Positions 62,133-64,000 of a DNA stretch of 64,000 bases are shown here, piece by piece. Numbering within the stretch: the stretch's first letter is position 1; each line of letters starts with the position of its first letter. A program made the position numbers and the translations under genes. The stretch spans positions 248,001 to 312,000 of the forward strand of contig NZ_QKLU01000007.1 of assembly GCF_003208655.1 (NCBI RefSeq). The letters run 5' to 3'. The stretch comes from Pedobacter nutrimenti (GTDB lineage Bacteria > Bacteroidota > Bacteroidia > Sphingobacteriales > Sphingobacteriaceae). The notes beneath the pieces are model-generated. The model saw only the letters and a list, made by a program, of their open reading frames with translations, was not told the DNA's origin and did no database searches.

Positions 62133-62984
62133 TTATAATGAGGGTTTTAAGTACCTTGTTTTTATTTTTAGGTGGGGCCCCTTTTTTAGAAAATCCGGAT
62201 ATCCTTTTTGTTGTTTAATGGATTTTATTGCTTCATAACCTGCAGATGTGCTGCGGATTTTATTTAGTAAATAAACGTCATCTTTCAGAAGGTCTGTTTC
62301 TGTGAGCGTGCCTTTTTTTATAAAATCATGGATCAGTATTGCCAGTTGCTGATTGGCATATACGTACAAAGGATGATTAAAAACCTCTTTATTTAGTTTT
62401 TCCAGGGTGCTGCTAATCCATTGTGCTTGCATGGGGTCGTTGACAACAATTTTTCCTCGTTTTAAAGTAATGGAATCTATAAAATTCCTGGCGGCCTTTC
62501 TGGTAATTAGTTTAGCGTGAAGGGCATCCCTGAGGGTGTAGTCGATCCGGTCAGCACAAAGATAAGGTAGTGGCTGTTCCAGGATAGAAAAATCAGTTCT
62601 TAAAATTTGGTCGATGGAGTAGTCAAATCGCTCCAGTATTTCGGGGATATCCGAGTGAAGCAGTACAGGTTCAAATACTTTTTCATGATAGTCTTCTTCC
62701 TGATTGCCAAATACGTAATCGCCAACATGAGAAAAAGCCGTATGTGAAACATCATGGAGCAAGCCGGCTATTTGTTCAAGTTCAGAACCTCCAAGGATGC
62801 GGATCAGGAGCATAACACCAATGGAGTGTTCCATTCTGGAATGTGAAATGTCTGGATTAACAAGAAAGATGGCGCCACTCTGATGGACATTTCTCAGCCT
62901 TAACAAGCTTTTATTGTTTAGTAACTCCCGGAAAATGGCTGGAAGTTCAAATGTGCCATAAATAATATCGCTGACTTTAATCAT
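62133..62984 (-). CDS. HD-domain phosphohydrolase
   Basis: A 283-residue protein starting MIKVSDIIYGTFELPAI (62984). HD signature: SRMEHSIGVMLLIRIL, GLLHDVSHTAFSHVGDYVFG, and later CADRIDYTLRD. The family includes nucleotide-hydrolysing SAMHD1-like and dGTPase-like enzymes; substrate not known. It is a single gene upstream (minus) of the flavoprotein gene by 70 bp. Confidence 0.88.
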   Translation of the reverse strand: MIKVSDIIYGTFELPAIFRELLNNKSLLRLRNVHQSGAIFLVNPDISHSRMEHSIGVMLLIRILGGSELEQIAGLLHDVSHTAFSHVGDYVFGNQEEDYHEKVFEPVLLHSDIPEILERFDYSIDQILRTDFSILEQPLPYLCADRIDYTLRDALHAKLITRKAARNFIDSITLKRGKIVVNDPMQAQWISSTLEKLNKEVFNHPLYVYANQQLAILIHDFIKKGTLTETDLLKDDVYLLNKIRSTSAGYEAIKSIKQQKGYPDFLKKGPHLKIKTRYLKPSL

Positions 62985-63125
62985 ATGCAAATATACTAAA
63001 GTAGATAGTTTATTTGCTAATATTTTTAGTTTTATTGTGGTGATTCTTTTTAATTTCCTTGTCGGGTTAAGTATTGTGGGAATAAAAGGTTGAAATGGTT
63101 ATATTGTAACCTGTTTAGTATTGTT

Positions 63126-63569
63126 ATGTTTGATGAACTGGAAAAATATACCTTCAAAGGTAATTTCTTTTATCGCCCGACAGATAGCCTAGAAGAGGTT
63201 TGTAATGCACCTTCAAGTTATTATGGTGTTTTTCTTGTGTACGCATTAAGAAAAGGAAAAGTAGAGTTGATTTACATTGGAAAGAGCGGAGTGGAGTTGT
63301 TTGGAAATGCAAATACAGAAGGACATATATGTGATGGTTTAAGAGATAACCTGGTGGATGGGCTTCATTTTGATGAAACCAGCAGAAAAAATTGCTGGCC
63401 CGTACAAATGTTTATTGAGGATATAGAAGCTTTACATGTTCATTGGTATGTGACCTATGATGGCCAGTATAAGGACCGGCCAGGATATATAAAAATAAAG
63501 CTTCTACAGGTTTACCAGGGTATCTTTGGAAAAATACCGAGATGGAATTTTGGATCCGACCGAACCTGA
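63126..63569 (+). CDS. GIY-YIG-like nuclease-fold protein
   Basis: A 147-residue protein from ATG 63126 (MFDELEKYTFKGNFF). YYGVFLVYALRKGKVELIYIGKSG has the spacing of the GIY-YIG motif (here GVF and YIG), in which the two strands flank a loop. Downstream residues HICDGLRDNLVDGLHFDETSRKN could supply the Arg/Glu side of the site. Related to a nuclease fold, but activity is uncertain. No restriction or defence partners are adjacent. Confidence 0.55.
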   Translation: MFDELEKYTFKGNFFYRPTDSLEEVCNAPSSYYGVFLVYALRKGKVELIYIGKSGVELFGNANTEGHICDGLRDNLVDGLHFDETSRKNCWPVQMFIEDIEALHVHWYVTYDGQYKDRPGYIKIKLLQVYQGIFGKIPRWNFGSDRT

Positions 63570-63678
63570 TTTTATTGTATCTGTCTATTTATCAGAGTGC
63601 TGAAAAGACTTTTTTGGAATCTGTTGAAAAATGTAAATACAAGCTGTTTTTTTAAGTGAAAATAAATGTAAAAAGCAT

Positions 63679-63708
63679 TTTGACTTTTAAAAACAATCCC
63701 TATCTTTG
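63679..63708 (+). promoter_or_regulatory. Promoter of tRNA-Leu
   Basis: TTTG at 63679-63682 and TATCTTTG at 63701-63708, separated by 18 bp, match both elements of the Bacteroidetes consensus. It lies 22 bp before the tRNA. Confidence 0.8.
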
Positions 63709-63730
63709 CAGTCCTAAATAACTCCTAACT

Positions 63731-63812
63731 GCGGAAGTGGCGTAATTGGTAGCCGCACCAGACTTAGGATCTGGCGCTTCACGGCGTGGGGGTTCGAGTC
63801 CCTTCTTCCGCA
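63731..63812 (+). tRNA. tRNA-Leu (anticodon TAG)
   Basis: Acceptor GCGGAAG (63731-63737) pairs with CTTCCGC (63805-63811), discriminator A at 63812. Anticodon stem CCAGA/TCTGG with loop CTTAGGA gives anticodon TAG at 63765-63767. A long variable arm and GTTCGAGTC T loop fit the class II leucine tRNA. CCA is not encoded (CAC follows). Confidence 0.97.
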
Positions 63813-63818
63813 CATTAG

Positions 63819-63846
63819 AATTCCTCCGCAACACGGGGGAATTTTT
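63819..63846 (+). terminator. Terminator of tRNA-Leu
   Basis: Stem 63819-63828 with 63834-63843 (one G-T), 5-nt loop, then T-run. It separates the tRNA from the trigger factor gene. Confidence 0.85.
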
Positions 63847-63885
63847 ATATAAAAGGATATTGGTAAAATATTTTGATTCAGAAAA

Positions 63886-64000
63886 ATGAACATTACACAG
63901 GAAAAAATTAACGATTTAAACGCAGTCGTAAAAATTAAGATTGCACCTGAGGATTATACTGCAAAGGTGGAAAAAGCCATTAAGGATCAAGCGAAAAAAG
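63886..64000 (+). CDS. tig: Trigger factor (start only; runs off the right edge)
   Basis: The first 38 codons (MNITQEKINDLNAVVKIKIA, then PEDYTAKVEKAIKDQAKK) match the N-terminal ribosome-binding domain of trigger factor, where the start is MNxTxExLxxLxxxxKIxIxxxDY. Trigger factor is the ribosome-bound chaperone at the exit tunnel. Incomplete here, so C-terminal domains cannot be seen. Confidence 0.8.
   Translation, partial: MNITQEKINDLNAVVKIKIAPEDYTAKVEKAIKDQAKK

Noticed and set aside
1-64000. CRISPR arrays, insertion sequences, integrase or prophage genes
   Set aside because: No repeat-spacer pattern, transposase or phage gene was seen on either strand.

Overview
The window looks like chromosomal DNA of a Sphingobacteriaceae-type Bacteroidetes bacterium, most like Pedobacter. 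Evidence: many exact TAnnTTTG minus-7 promoter boxes, little use of Shine-Dalgarno sites, abundant short-lipobox lipoproteins, and characteristic families (large two-domain FtsX/MacB permeases, LytS/LytTR pairs, a sulfite reductase with a HEPN tail, GH2 and other secreted hydrolases). I see no rRNA, insertion sequence, prophage or CRISPR array.

Layout. 0-14.4 kb: a LacI regulator, a methyltransferase, a HEAT-repeat protein, a siderophore-interacting reductase behind a Fur-like operator, a large secreted glycosidase-like protein, an MFS exporter, a UbiA-like membrane protein, a GH2 glycosidase, a lipoprotein and a secreted esterase. 14.4-21.9 kb: a complete assimilatory sulfate-to-sulfide operon (sulfite reductase-HEPN, cobA, a siroheme-synthase/TSUP-transporter fusion, cysH, cysD, cysN). 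It is preceded by a 20-residue ORF containing Met-Met-Met and Cys-Cys runs and by an intrinsic terminator with a competing pairing, a probable sulfur-amino-acid attenuator. 22-24.9 kb: glgA-glgC for glycogen synthesis.

24.9-46.5 kb: an envelope-transport and signalling block. A histidine kinase and NtrC-type regulator are divergent from a sigma-54 promoter that drives a membrane-fusion protein, a MacB-like ATPase and four consecutive paralogous permeases. A LytS/LytTR pair follows, then a zinc-phospholipase-like protein with a probable outer-membrane barrel tail, then a second ATPase-permease pair. Both ABC units have a shared 16-bp upstream motif and a -24/-12-type element, which points to co-control by the NtrC-type regulator. 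The phospholipase-like gene has two 11-bp direct repeats exactly 21 bp apart just upstream of its promoter, the geometry expected for LytTR binding.

46.5-64 kb: mostly single genes. These include a periplasmic-binding-type protein, two DinB-fold proteins, an OmpA-like lipoprotein, a beta-propeller-like lipoprotein, an M1 aminopeptidase, a GNAT enzyme, a Nudix hydrolase, a small membrane protein, a prolyl oligopeptidase, an Lrp regulator divergent from a histidine-decarboxylase-type enzyme, PhoH, a thioredoxin-reductase-like flavoprotein, an HD phosphohydrolase, a GIY-YIG-like protein, tRNA-Leu(TAG) and the start of trigger factor. Three gene-free stretches may encode small RNAs.

All functional assignments rest on motif recognition from the translated sequence. 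No database search was run.
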